DNA of 18,353 nt from Elusimicrobiota bacterium. GTDB lineage: Bacteria > CG03 > SLGR01 > PWQF01. Made by a program: the position numbers and the translations under genes. The notes beneath the pieces were generated by a model. That model was not told where the DNA came from and did no database searches. It saw only the letters and a program-made list of their open reading frames with translations. Positions 6,657-15,779 of this stretch are shown in pieces. Positions within the stretch are counted from its first letter, which is position 1; every line of letters starts with the position of its first letter. The stretch lies in NCBI GenBank assembly GCA_003557485.1, contig PWOI01000090.1:1-18353 (forward strand). Direction: 5' to 3'.

Positions 6657-9600
6657 ATGAAAAATTTCTTATCTTTTGCTGTAGCAGCAGCAATGTTTTT
6701 CTCTGCCGGCACCGTCAACGCATGGAAAAGTTCAGCCAGCATAAGGGCATCCAGCAGTGAATCTGCGGCCATGGCTCCGGAATATGCAATAGATGATGAT
6801 ATGGGTACGCGTTGGGCCAGTGAGTTTGCAGATAATCAGTGGCTTAAGATAGAACTGGCAGAGCCCAAGGAAATACGAGACTTTACACTCCATTGGGAAG
6901 CCGCCTATGCAAAGAACTATGCCATATCCGTTTCCGATAACGGCGATGAATGGGATCAAGTCTATAATACTTCTTCAGGCCGTGGAGGAAGCGAAAATAT
7001 AAATATAGATCCCGTTGAGGCAAAATTTATCAGGTTTGACTTTATTGAAAGAGGCACTGAATGGGGAAACTCCCTTTATGAGATAGATATAAACAGAGCC
7101 TCAATGAAGGGAGCCATACCCGGAATAAGGGCGACCGCTTCATCGGGTACCGGAGACTATTCTCCTGACCGCGCTGTTGACGGCGACTTCAACACAAGAT
7201 GGAGCAGTGATTTCAGTGACGACCACTGGTTCCAGGCTGAGTTTGAAGAACCGCGCAAAATCTGCGGTGTTGTTCTTCACTGGGAAACAGCCTTTGGAGA
7301 AAAATATATAATTGAGGTTATGGATGACGGCGGCACCTGGCATACGGTAAATGAAACCATGCACGGTGACGGAGAGAGGGATATTCTTTACTTTAAGCCT
7401 ATCAATGCAAAAAAAGTTAAACTTACAGGTATAGAAAGAGGAACAGGGTGGGGATATTCTCTCTGGCAGATAGAATTTCTTGACGGCAATTATCCCCCTG
7501 AAATTACCGCAAGCACCTGGCTTGAAGACAACCATCCTTCGCTGGGAATGGACGGCAGCCTTGAAACCTACTGGCACAGCGGTCCTGAAAACCAGGCGCA
7601 GTTCAACGTCAAACTTCCCAAAGTGTGGGATGTAGGGGCTCTTCACATAAAATGGGATGAGGACTATGCCGTTTCATACTCAATTGAAGTATCGCCTGAC
7701 GGTCAACGATGGGAGAAGGTTCACCAGACAGAACGCGGACGAGGCCAGCATGACTTTGTATTCTTTGATAATCCTCATAGGCTCAGGCATATCAGGGTTA
7801 ATTGCCTTGAAAGTTCCAGAGAGGGATATTCCATTGCCCATCTGGAAATTAAAGGCCCCGAAGCCGAAGCTACTCCCCTTAGAGTTATACAGGCGGCGGC
7901 CCAGGATGTTTCGCAGGGACTCTATCCTATGTGGCTTACGCGACAGCAGTGCTACTGGACGGCTATGGGCGTTGACAGCGATGAGGACGAATCCCTTATA
8001 AGCGAATGGGGCAGCATTGAGGCTTACCAGGGAGGGTTTACGGTTATGCCCCTTATCCTGGAGGGAGAGAACCTCGTAACCTGGAATGACTGTGAAGTCA
8101 CCCAGTCTCTGGCAGACAACTATCTGCCTATTCCTGAGGTAAAATGGGAAAGCGAAAACTTTAATCTTACGATAACAGCATTCAGTTCCGGAGATATAAA
8201 AAAGTCTAACACTTTTGCAAGATACCAAATTGAAAACACATCTTCTGAAAACTTTCAGGGGAAACTCATCCTGGGTGTATATCCGGTTCAGCTTAACCCG
8301 GTATGGCAGCGGGGCGGTTTTTCAGCAATAAACAACCTTGAATTTTCTCCCCGCCGCAGAGGAGTTATGAATGTAAAGGTAAACGGACAGGACAGGATTA
8401 TTTCTGCAAAGACTCCCCACAGCTTCGGCGCGGTAGACAGCGATGACGGAGACGTTGTAGATTATATTCTTGAAGGAAGAGTTCCTCCCGGCACTTCCGC
8501 CACAGATGATCTGGGATTGGTTACCGCCGCGATGATGTATGAAGTAAATCTTTCTCCCGGAGAAAAGGAAGATATAATAGTATGTTACCCTGTATGGGAG
8601 AACTCAAACATACCGTCCGCTTACCTCAGAAACCCTGAAAGATTCTTTGAAAGCGAGATAAAATCCGTTAAAGAGGGGTGGAGGTCAAGGCTCAATAATT
8701 TCGTAATTGACATACCGGAAAAAGAGATGATAGATGCTATGAGGTCAAACATCGCATATATCCTCATAAATAAAGAAGGCCCCTGGATAAAACCGGGTCC
8801 CAGAAACTATTCCCATTCCTGGGTCCGGGACGGCGCTATGACCTGCGTTGCCCTGCTTAGAATGGGCATAACCGAGCCGGTTCTCTGGTGGATAGAAGAA
8901 GTAACTCCCCACATACATGATACGGGAATGGTCCCATATATTTTCTTTGACGGCGGCCACCCGGTTGGATTTGATTACGAAGACACAAGCGGGGAAGGAA
9001 AGGAGTTCGACAGCCAGGGCCAGTATGTTTACGCCGTAAGGCAATATATTGATTATACCGGAGATGACAGCGTACTTGAAAGGTATTACGAGCCCGCGTT
9101 CCGGTCAATGAGGTTCCAGAGGGAACTGCGCGAGCAGAGGCTGACTGATGAGTACAGGAACAATTATGATCTCCAGCCTTATTACGGCATACTGCCCCAG
9201 TCAAATAGCCACGAGGGCTATTTTCCCGCCCAGCACAGCCACTGGGATAACTTCTGGGGACTCAGGGGACTTAAGGATGCAATACACCTTGCAAATATAA
9301 AGGGAAGAACTGATGACATAAGGTGGCTGGAGGAAGAGCTTGAAAGCTTCAGGGAGGCTGTGGTAAACTCCATAAACGAAACCATCCGGCGAACCGGAAT
9401 AAACCATATTCCCGGATGCGTTGAACTGGCTGACAACGATGTAACCTCAACTTCAATAGCTATAATGGTAGCAGGAGAACTCGAACATCTTCCTCAGAGA
9501 CAGCTGCGCATTCAGTATGATAATTATTTTAACCACTTTAAGGGAGATCCTATAGAGCCGCGCCAGTTCACCCCCTATGAAGTCAGAAATGCAGAGGCCT

Positions 9601-10094
9601 ACATAAGAATGGGCGAGAGGGAAAGAGCCCTTGTTATGCTCAGGTATTTTCTTGAGGATTCATTCCGCCCACGGGGATTCAATCATATGGCTGAAGTTGT
9701 GCTCCCCAGGTACCGGGCTCCTTCATATATAGGCGATATGCCTCACACCTGGGTGGGATCGGGTTATATAAATACTATTCGGGCAATCTTTGTATATGAG
9801 CAGGATGACGAAATGTATATAGGCGCGGGGCTTGATCCGGACTGGTTTGAAGAGGGGGTAACTGTCAGGGGCCTGCCTACAATATACGGTGATCTGGACT
9901 TTTCCGTAAAACGAAACGGTAATGAAGTTATATACAAAATAGAAGAAGGGCCGCAGGCTCCCGGAGGCTATCTAGTTCCTGTGCCTGAAAGATATCTTCA
10001 AATGGACATATACCTGAACGGCCGAAAAACCGAACCCGTTAACGGCACCATAAGATTCGACACCCTCCCGGCTGAAATACTTGTAAGGACGTAA
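6657..10094 (+). CDS. Secreted discoidin-domain six-hairpin glycosidase-like protein
   Basis: This 1145-aa protein has a signal peptide ending near VNA (residue 22). Three discoidin (F5/8 type C, CBM32-like) domains follow at about 24-147, 153-276 and 280-400. The first two carry the family TRW signature; the third has TYW. Next is a beta-sandwich region (about 405-680), then a helical region (about 690-1050) resembling the (alpha/alpha)6 six-hairpin glycosidases, with YSHSWVRDGA (718-727), SHWDNFWGLRGLKDA (861-875) and NDVTSTSIA (927-935). A short beta-rich tail ends the chain. This suggests a periplasmic or extracellular enzyme acting on a polysaccharide, anchored by its sugar-binding domains. 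The GH family and substrate cannot be fixed by eye. Catalytic acids are not assigned, although Asp726 and Asp864 sit in the most conserved-looking blocks. A LacI-type operator precedes the gene and the regulator follows it, so sugar-responsive expression is likely. Confidence 0.8.
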   Translation: MKNFLSFAVAAAMFFSAGTVNAWKSSASIRASSSESAAMAPEYAIDDDMGTRWASEFADNQWLKIELAEPKEIRDFTLHWEAAYAKNYAISVSDNGDEWDQVYNTSSGRGGSENINIDPVEAKFIRFDFIERGTEWGNSLYEIDINRASMKGAIPGIRATASSGTGDYSPDRAVDGDFNTRWSSDFSDDHWFQAEFEEPRKICGVVLHWETAFGEKYIIEVMDDGGTWHTVNETMHGDGERDILYFKPINAKKVKLTGIERGTGWGYSLWQIEFLDGNYPPEITASTWLEDNHPSLGMDGSLETYWHSGPENQAQFNVKLPKVWDVGALHIKWDEDYAVSYSIEVSPDGQRWEKVHQTERGRGQHDFVFFDNPHRLRHIRVNCLESSREGYSIAHLEIKGPEAEATPLRVIQAAAQDVSQGLYPMWLTRQQCYWTAMGVDSDEDESLISEWGSIEAYQGGFTVMPLILEGENLVTWNDCEVTQSLADNYLPIPEVKWESENFNLTITAFSSGDIKKSNTFARYQIENTSSENFQGKLILGVYPVQLNPVWQRGGFSAINNLEFSPRRRGVMNVKVNGQDRIISAKTPHSFGAVDSDDGDVVDYILEGRVPPGTSATDDLGLVTAAMMYEVNLSPGEKEDIIVCYPVWENSNIPSAYLRNPERFFESEIKSVKEGWRSRLNNFVIDIPEKEMIDAMRSNIAYILINKEGPWIKPGPRNYSHSWVRDGAMTCVALLRMGITEPVLWWIEEVTPHIHDTGMVPYIFFDGGHPVGFDYEDTSGEGKEFDSQGQYVYAVRQYIDYTGDDSVLERYYEPAFRSMRFQRELREQRLTDEYRNNYDLQPYYGILPQSNSHEGYFPAQHSHWDNFWGLRGLKDAIHLANIKGRTDDIRWLEEELESFREAVVNSINETIRRTGINHIPGCVELADNDVTSTSIAIMVAGELEHLPQRQLRIQYDNYFNHFKGDPIEPRQFTPYEVRNAEAYIRMGERERALVMLRYFLEDSFRPRGFNHMAEVVLPRYRAPSYIGDMPHTWVGSGYINTIRAIFVYEQDDEMYIGAGLDPDWFEEGVTVRGLPTIYGDLDFSVKRNGNEVIYKIEEGPQAPGGYLVPVPERYLQMDIYLNGRKTEPVNGTIRFDTLPAEILVRT
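6726..7856 (+). repeat. Three tandem discoidin (F5/8C) domain units
   Basis: The encoded protein repeats one domain three times, each about 120-125 residues. Each unit has an acidic D-G/D-x3-T-R/Y-W block, then HWE or KWD, then an I-x-V-S/M-D/P-D-G block about 45 residues later. Units 1 and 2 are closest, including ERGTxWGxSL near the end of each. Unit 3 has lost the Arg of TRW. A fourth relative begins in the gene at 18055. The repeats are visible at protein level; I did not find long identical DNA stretches. Confidence 0.75.
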
Positions 10095-10134
10095 ACTATC
10101 TTTCTTCTTTATATAAAATGGATATCCGCCATCC

Positions 10135-10150
10135 TTGAAACCGGTTACAA
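10135..10150 (+). promoter_or_regulatory. LacI-family operator, copy 2 (predicted autoregulation)
   Basis: TTGAAACCGGTTACAA here is identical to the operator at 6605-6620 and ends 10 bases before the regulator ATG at 10161. A TATAAA at 10112-10117 could be a -10 element, which would put the operator just downstream of the transcription start, but no good -35 is visible. Its placement suggests that the regulator controls its own gene and the genes after it. Confidence 0.75.
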
Positions 10151-10160
10151 AAAAATCTGA

Positions 10161-11168
10161 ATGACTAATGTAAATAAAAAACAGATTCGTAAAGTCGCCG
10201 AAAAAGCAGGCGTTTCGGTTGCTACTGTTTCAAGAGTGCTTAACAATTACCCCTTTGTTAAGGATGAAACCCGAGCCCGCGTCACAGATGTTATAAAAAA
10301 ATACAATTACTCTCCAAGTTATTTTGGCCGGGCATTAAGCAAAAAAAGAAGCGAAAACATATGCCTTGTAATACCTATGAATTTTTCAACTGACTCCCAG
10401 TACTTTATGGATATACTTCGAGGAATGACCGAGGCAATTGCTGTAAGCAGTTACAACCTTCTTTTTCCTCCCGTTTGTTCCGATGAACATTTTATGCAGA
10501 ATGTCGCAGATAAGATAGACAGCGCCGTTTTTATGGCTCCCCCCGTTAACGACAAAAAAATAAGTCTTCTTAAGGAAGCCGGCAAACCCGTAGTTGTGAT
10601 TAACAGCCGGATAGAGGATGCCCCGAGAATAGATATTAACAACAGGAAAGCAGTCAGGAAAATGATGAATTATCTTATAAAGCTCGGCCACAATAAGATA
10701 GGCCTGATAGCCGGCTACCTGAAGTCGCCAAATGCCGCCGAACGTCTTGATGAATATAAAAAAACACTCTATGAAAACAATCTGCAGTTAAAAAAAGAAT
10801 GGGTTCTCAATGGCGACTATGAAACAAAAAAAACATATAAAAAGGTTAGAAATCTATTTTCCGGAGGGAAAGAGAAGCCGACCGCTCTCTTTGCCTGCAA
10901 TGACACAATGGCAATCAGCGCCATAAAAGCGCTGAAGGATTCAAAAATAAGGGTTCCTGAAGATATAACCGTGACCGGCTTTGACGACATATTCATTGCC
11001 CGGTACACTTCTCCTTCGCTTACAACGATAAAGCAGCCCTTCATAGATATGGGTTCTAAAGCTGTTGAATCCGCAATAGCTCTTATGAATAACAAGAAAC
11101 TTGACTCTGAGGAAATAATTTTAGATACTAAACTTATTGTCAGGCAGTCTTCAAAGGAGATTAAGTAA
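10161..11168 (+). CDS. LacI-family transcriptional regulator
   Basis: This 335-aa protein has the standard LacI-family length and layout. The N-terminal helix-turn-helix is at about residues 8-27 (KQIRKVAEKAGVSVATVSRV, GalR/CcpA-like). A hinge segment ends near ALSKKRS (58-64), where Leu59 is in the position of the operator-inserting leucine, and a periplasmic-binding-protein-like sensor domain follows. TVTGFDDIFIARYTSPSLTT near residue 275 is a typical conserved block. It probably binds the 16-bp sites at 6605 and 10135 and releases them, or tightens, on a sugar ligand that cannot be predicted here. The ATG has no clear Shine-Dalgarno; the operator occupies the region where one would sit. 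An ATG 7 bases downstream is out of frame. The next gene starts directly at its stop codon, so the regulator is co-transcribed with the surface genes. Confidence 0.93.
   Translation: MTNVNKKQIRKVAEKAGVSVATVSRVLNNYPFVKDETRARVTDVIKKYNYSPSYFGRALSKKRSENICLVIPMNFSTDSQYFMDILRGMTEAIAVSSYNLLFPPVCSDEHFMQNVADKIDSAVFMAPPVNDKKISLLKEAGKPVVVINSRIEDAPRIDINNRKAVRKMMNYLIKLGHNKIGLIAGYLKSPNAAERLDEYKKTLYENNLQLKKEWVLNGDYETKKTYKKVRNLFSGGKEKPTALFACNDTMAISAIKALKDSKIRVPEDITVTGFDDIFIARYTSPSLTTIKQPFIDMGSKAVESAIALMNNKKLDSEEIILDTKLIVRQSSKEIK
11155..11159 (+). promoter_or_regulatory. Ribosome binding site supporting a TTG start
   Basis: AGGAG within AAAGGAGA, at the very end of the LacI-family gene, lies 9 bases before the TTG at 11169. 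It supports TTG as the real start of the next gene, which directly abuts the regulator's stop codon. Confidence 0.65.
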
Positions 11169-11702
11169 TTGGATTTTAGACTCTGGTTCATAACTCTGGC
11201 TGTTTCAAGTATGCTCAGCCTATTCAATATAGGAAAGACACCCCCCCCGATGGAAATAGACCTTTCAGGAAACTGGCGCTTCCAGACTGGCGAAGAACTG
11301 GGACGGGAACACCCCGAGTACGATGATTCCCGCTGGGGCACTATGGAAGTTCCCGCATTCTGGGAGGACCGCGGACACCAGGGTTATGACGGTCATGCCT
11401 GGTACAGAACATCCGTGGAAATACCCGTAGACTGGCAGGATGCGCCGGGAGTAACTTTTGATGTGGGAAAAATTGCGGACGAGGATAGAGTTTATTTTAA
11501 CGGTGAGCTTATAGGCACCGGCCGGGGATGGACACGGTACCGAAGCTATAACGTCCCCCTTAAAATTATTAATTTCGGTGATGAAAACATAATAGCCGTA
11601 TGGGTCAACGATCTTGGCGGAAAGGGCGGAATATGGGAAGGGCCCGTAAGGCTGCGGACAGGGATAAGGGCTTACAGCCGGTTTAATATTGAAGAGTATT
11701 AA
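11169..11702 (+). CDS. Exported stand-alone GH2-type sugar-binding domain protein
   Basis: This 177-aa protein starts at TTG, backed by an AGGAG 9 bases upstream. The N-terminus has a hydrophobic stretch (about residues 4-21), either a signal peptide or a membrane anchor, without an obvious cleavage site. The rest is one galactose-binding-like jelly-roll of the type at the N-terminus of GH2 beta-galactosidases and in sialate O-acetylesterases: LSGNWRFQTG (32-41), YDDSRWGTMEVPAFWE (51-66), GHAWYRTSVEIP (75-86), VYFNGELIGTG (108-118) and GGIWEGPVRL (153-162). No catalytic domain follows; the protein stops at the domain boundary. It could bind sugar at the cell surface or assist the glycosidase. 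A C8 run at 11241-11248 (codons for PPP) could allow slippage. The last 14 bases overlap the next gene. Confidence 0.75.
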   Translation: MDFRLWFITLAVSSMLSLFNIGKTPPPMEIDLSGNWRFQTGEELGREHPEYDDSRWGTMEVPAFWEDRGHQGYDGHAWYRTSVEIPVDWQDAPGVTFDVGKIADEDRVYFNGELIGTGRGWTRYRSYNVPLKIINFGDENIIAVWVNDLGGKGGIWEGPVRLRTGIRAYSRFNIEEY

Positions 11703-14103
11703 AAAATTACTGATTTTTTCGGTCCTGTTGAGCGGCTTCCTTTTTTTCGAGGCTGCAGGCTATGAAGATATATACGATATGCGGGGTGAACTTATTTTTA
11801 CAGGTGAACCTCTTTATGAATTCTGGTCCTATCACAGCCCGGACGGAGGATGGAGGGGCCAGTATTACGGGGTCTGGGCGCATAGAGACAGGTTTTTCCG
11901 TGATTTCGGCAGCCAGGTTACTCTCTATGAATGGATAGACGGCACCGAGTATGAACTCCGGCTTGGACGCTTTAAGACGGTTTTTACCCCCCTTACGCTT
12001 CAAAAAACAAGGTTCCGGTGGGGTTACCACGAAGAAGACTGGCACTACTTTAATATATGGCATTACGACTGGGGGCGGTGGTGGGACCAGCGCAGCGCAC
12101 GCCTCAGGATTACGCGCGGAGAGAGCCAGTGGAAAGCTCTTGTAGCAAAAACCGGATACCAGGGTGACCAGGGACACCAATGGGAACCGGAACACCTTAA
12201 AACAGACAAAGACAGGTATTTTACCGCAGTCAGAAGATCCCTTCCTCTTTTCGGAATGAAAATGGGTTTTTCTTTTGTTAACCAGCGCTATACGGACTTC
12301 ACCACAGGTGACGATACTGTCCCGGGATTTTTCTCTTCCAAAGGCCCATTTACCGGCCTCATATCGGACAACCCTCCATCCCATTTATATATCCGCATAA
12401 CTGATGATTTCAGAATAACCGACGCCTCTCCGTACGAAACAGAAGAGAACCCAGACTTCAGCAATGTTGCAGTATATAGAATAAGGGCTTTTGTAAACGG
12501 AAAAGAAGACCATCGCCTGCGTGTTGAAAATGGATCTCCGGCAGGGTCCCGTGTTACCAGGGAAGGAAACTTTAGAGAGTTTGGGGACCGCGTGGAAGTG
12601 AGCGGGCCCTGGCAGCCTGGCCAGCCCGGTGAAAGAGTAGTGTATGTATTCCACCTTCCCGACGATGTTGATATAACTTCCGTAAAATTTGATGTAACCG
12701 TTGCCAATGACTACAAAATTGAAATATCAAGAAACAATGTTGACTGGCAAACGCGTTTCCGAGCTCCGGGGAGCGTAAAAGATTATTCAAACAGAACGAC
12801 CCTTTCATTGCCTTACGGTGATTATACCGCAACAACGATTCTAGGTTTTGATATTCAGGGGATAATACCCGGGATAAATGTCCCTTTCACCGCCGAAATA
12901 GCTTCTGCGCGGGAATTCTTTAAATACCCGACTGCCGGTGGAGAGCGCACAAGTGATGCAGGCTACGCCTGGTACGTAAACCTAAGCAAACCTCTCCGGC
13001 CGTTTGTATTTGCCTGCGAGATATATGATTTTGATTATAACTACAACGCCGCTTTCGCAGTGGAAGATAATGACAACAGGTCCGACAGGCCGGATGCAGT
13101 TGACCAGCATGTAGGATGGTTTGAAGAAGACTATATGATGGGGAGGGCTGACGATGATTTTATTCTTTTCAGGGTTGACAGAAGTTTCAGGGAAGGACTT
13201 GACCTGAACAACAATTATGCCTTTGATGATTTTGAAAACGACGCTAAACCAAGCTACCCTTATAAAACAGGGCAGCGGGGATACATTCTCTCCGGAGCTG
13301 TAAGGCCTGCCACAAACCTTAAACTTCAGCTCCACTTTGTCGACGAAGAGGAAAAAATGTCAGACCGAAGCAACCAGACAATCTTCGGGAAAGCAAAATA
13401 TGAGATAGAAACATATCCGGTTAACATAGGATTGAGGCATGAGATAAAACGGGCACAGGACAATATACCGGACGATCTTGTAACCGACCCCAAAAACCCT
13501 GATCCCTGGGCCAACCAGCTTGTCGAAAGCTGGCAGGACCCCCTTGATTTCAGGGACAACCTTGTCAACACGACATTTGCAACCCTTGATTTTAAGATAA
13601 TAAGAAACCTTACCTTGGTAAACCGCTACCTGTACGGAATAGACCAGCGTTATTACTCAGACCGAACGCACCATAACGTGGAAGGGCTTCTGAGGACATC
13701 TTACGACAGATGGTTTCCTTTCAAAAACCTCCCGGGAATTGATTCCTGGCAGGTAACCCCGATGTACAAGCTTGAGCGCAGAAACGAAAGAGTCAGTGAT
13801 GACGGATTTGTAAGTATAGAAGGTGACTGGAGAAAAGACGCCTTTGCCCTTGTTTTTACTAATTACCTTACGGAGAAAACTCGCGTTTTCGCCGGCCGCC
13901 AGGCCGTATACTATAATGATTACCTGTACAGACGCGACAGCACAAGGCACGTTACCGCAATTGAAATAATACACCATAACGAGTACTGGGACAGGCCTCT
14001 TGTTGTTTCAGCAGGTATGAAGTTCGTAAACCAGACCGCAAGGCTTGCTGAAGATGAGGAGAGGTATGATTACTACTACCTTAAGGCATATTTCCAATGG
14101 TAA
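11689..14103 (+). CDS. Predicted outer-membrane beta-barrel protein with internal beta-sandwich-like region
   Basis: This 804-aa protein has a signal peptide (KSIKKLLIFSVLLSGFLFFEAAG), which decides the TTG start at 11689 although no good Shine-Dalgarno is near. The chain is rich in Tyr, Trp and Phe in alternating patterns and ends in YLKAYFQW, with the terminal aromatic residue typical of outer-membrane barrels. Residues about 232-375 differ: they look like a soluble beta-sandwich, and the block DYKIEISRNNVDWQTRFRA (341-359) resembles the conserved I-x-V-S-x-D-x-x-W block of the discoidin domains nearby. An acidic loop around 503-519 (DLNNNYAFDDFENDA) could bind calcium. The function is unknown; a porin or surface docking role is possible. 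I do not recognise the family by name. It overlaps the previous gene by 14 bases and the next by 7, suggesting coupled translation. Confidence 0.7.
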   Translation: MKSIKKLLIFSVLLSGFLFFEAAGYEDIYDMRGELIFTGEPLYEFWSYHSPDGGWRGQYYGVWAHRDRFFRDFGSQVTLYEWIDGTEYELRLGRFKTVFTPLTLQKTRFRWGYHEEDWHYFNIWHYDWGRWWDQRSARLRITRGESQWKALVAKTGYQGDQGHQWEPEHLKTDKDRYFTAVRRSLPLFGMKMGFSFVNQRYTDFTTGDDTVPGFFSSKGPFTGLISDNPPSHLYIRITDDFRITDASPYETEENPDFSNVAVYRIRAFVNGKEDHRLRVENGSPAGSRVTREGNFREFGDRVEVSGPWQPGQPGERVVYVFHLPDDVDITSVKFDVTVANDYKIEISRNNVDWQTRFRAPGSVKDYSNRTTLSLPYGDYTATTILGFDIQGIIPGINVPFTAEIASAREFFKYPTAGGERTSDAGYAWYVNLSKPLRPFVFACEIYDFDYNYNAAFAVEDNDNRSDRPDAVDQHVGWFEEDYMMGRADDDFILFRVDRSFREGLDLNNNYAFDDFENDAKPSYPYKTGQRGYILSGAVRPATNLKLQLHFVDEEEKMSDRSNQTIFGKAKYEIETYPVNIGLRHEIKRAQDNIPDDLVTDPKNPDPWANQLVESWQDPLDFRDNLVNTTFATLDFKIIRNLTLVNRYLYGIDQRYYSDRTHHNVEGLLRTSYDRWFPFKNLPGIDSWQVTPMYKLERRNERVSDDGFVSIEGDWRKDAFALVFTNYLTEKTRVFAGRQAVYYNDYLYRRDSTRHVTAIEIIHHNEYWDRPLVVSAGMKFVNQTARLAEDEERYDYYYLKAYFQW

Positions 14104-15779
14104 CAAAAATTAAAAAAATATACATATTCATCTTAACTGCCGCCATTGTTTCCGGGCTATGCCCGGCATCACGGGCCTACTTTGAAAATTTTGACAGTGA
14201 TTACAACACTGACATATACGATGTAAGCAGGATAGCTGATTACCTTCTTATAGATTATGAAAAAGACCAGGACGGTGACTGGTCCCCGATTATTTTTCAT
14301 ATGCCAGCCGAGTCCCAGTATCGAGACCTTACTCAATACACTAATTTCAGAGCTGAAATTCAGAGCGACCATTCCGTAGAGGTTCTGATTAAATTCGCCG
14401 ACAGCTTCAACGAATCGGATAATATAAACACTATTGAGATAACCGATACATCCGGCGAACCGGGAGGATGGAAGATTTTTGAATGGAACCTCCATATTAA
14501 TGACTCGGGCAGATGGGCAAACGTAAACCGCAGCGATGTCAGGCGTATGCTGTTTATGGTAAGTCCCGGAAAAGCCGGCTCGGGAGAATTTAAGGCTCGA
14601 AATATGATTTTCTGGCCCCCGCCCGATCCGCCGGCGCCGTATTCAAAGCTGAAAAATCTTATCCTGGACGATTTTAACAGAGAGGACCACAGAAACAATT
14701 TAGGCGGAACTTTGAATGTATGGCCTGCCGAAGCGGAAGCGGCCGGCACAATAACAGGGCGCTACATAAATGCCGACCGCGACAGGGCACTTGTGCGCGG
14801 CGGCCGGGGAAGTTCCTTTGAAATTGACTGGAAAAACTCATCCGGGGATGCGGGTGTTTTTTCTACCCTGGAAGGGCTTAACCTTAATAACTATTCAGCT
14901 GCCTCGTTCTGGGTAAAGCGCCAGCCGTCAACCATTGATTTTGAAATCGGCTTTAAGGATCAGGCAGGAACCGAGCAGAAAGTGAATACTGACAGCCTTG
15001 TAACCATATATGAGCGTGACGGGGGCTGGGAGAAGATACTTATTCCAACTTCATCTTTCAGCGGGGTTTCTTTTGACAGAATGGATAATTTTTCCATAAC
15101 TATACCCGCCGGCACTCCGGCAGGTTCAATATATATTGACAGGCTGCTTCTCCATCAGCATTACAGTACTGATGTTTCAACCCCTTCAGTGCCCTCGTCA
15201 ATACGAATAAACGGAGAAGGACTGAGGGACGGGATGGTTATCCCTCTGCACAATTATATTGAAGTGACTGCTGACAGCTATTCTGATGAACCCGGGATGG
15301 AATCGGTCCGGTTTGAATTAAGCAGAGACGGCAATGTATGGGACACAGTTGGCATTGATTACGATGTATCGGATGGCAATTACAATATCAGCTGGAACAG
15401 CTGCGATATAGCCGGAAAAGGGCCTCACTACATAAGAGCTGTCGCACAGGGCATATGGGGAAACGACACGCCTTCTGCTTCCTACAGTATAGAAAGCAGA
15501 AAAACCGATATTGTTATGTACCCTAACCCCTATTACCCCGCAAGAGGCAGCGGTAAGGCCCACTTTATAAATATACCCGAAGGGGCTGTTCTTGAAATAT
15601 ACACGATTTCCGGAACACTGGTCCGTACACTTGAAGAAGAGAGCGTTTTTTCCAGCGGCAAACTATCCTGGGACGGTAAAAACAACGGAGACAGGTCGGT
15701 AGCCAGCGGCATATACATATATGCTGTCACTGTTGACGGTGATAAGCACGCTACAGGAAAATTTGTTGTAATAAGATGA
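14097..15779 (+). CDS. Secreted multi-jelly-roll protein with FlgD/T9SS-like C-terminal domain
   Basis: This 560-aa protein has a signal peptide ending near SRA (residue 27). Two jelly-roll domains follow at about 28-173 and 186-355. The second opens with LILDDFNREDHRNNLGG and closes with SIYIDRLLLH, a layout like CBM11/CIA30 domains. An Ig-like segment (about 365-468) leads to a C-terminal domain (about 470-560) with MYPNPYYP, ISGTLVRTLEE, LSWDGKNNGDRSVASGIYIY and GKFVVIR. That is the FlgD-Ig-like/T9SS type-A-like tail found on secreted proteins of the FCB group. No catalytic residues are evident, so a structural or glycan-binding role is likely. The ATG overlaps the previous gene by 7 bases, and the stop overlaps the next ATG (ATGA). 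The neighbouring PorV-type gene fits tail-dependent export, but no secretion pore is encoded here. Confidence 0.75.
   Translation: MVTKIKKIYIFILTAAIVSGLCPASRAYFENFDSDYNTDIYDVSRIADYLLIDYEKDQDGDWSPIIFHMPAESQYRDLTQYTNFRAEIQSDHSVEVLIKFADSFNESDNINTIEITDTSGEPGGWKIFEWNLHINDSGRWANVNRSDVRRMLFMVSPGKAGSGEFKARNMIFWPPPDPPAPYSKLKNLILDDFNREDHRNNLGGTLNVWPAEAEAAGTITGRYINADRDRALVRGGRGSSFEIDWKNSSGDAGVFSTLEGLNLNNYSAASFWVKRQPSTIDFEIGFKDQAGTEQKVNTDSLVTIYERDGGWEKILIPTSSFSGVSFDRMDNFSITIPAGTPAGSIYIDRLLLHQHYSTDVSTPSVPSSIRINGEGLRDGMVIPLHNYIEVTADSYSDEPGMESVRFELSRDGNVWDTVGIDYDVSDGNYNISWNSCDIAGKGPHYIRAVAQGIWGNDTPSASYSIESRKTDIVMYPNPYYPARGSGKAHFINIPEGAVLEIYTISGTLVRTLEEESVFSSGKLSWDGKNNGDRSVASGIYIYAVTVDGDKHATGKFVVIR

Noticed and set aside
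10119-10134. GGATATCC palindrome and nearby ATCC as a possible terminator after the glycosidase gene
   Set aside because: The possible stem is only 4 bp and no T run follows. No terminator is supported between the glycosidase and LacI genes.
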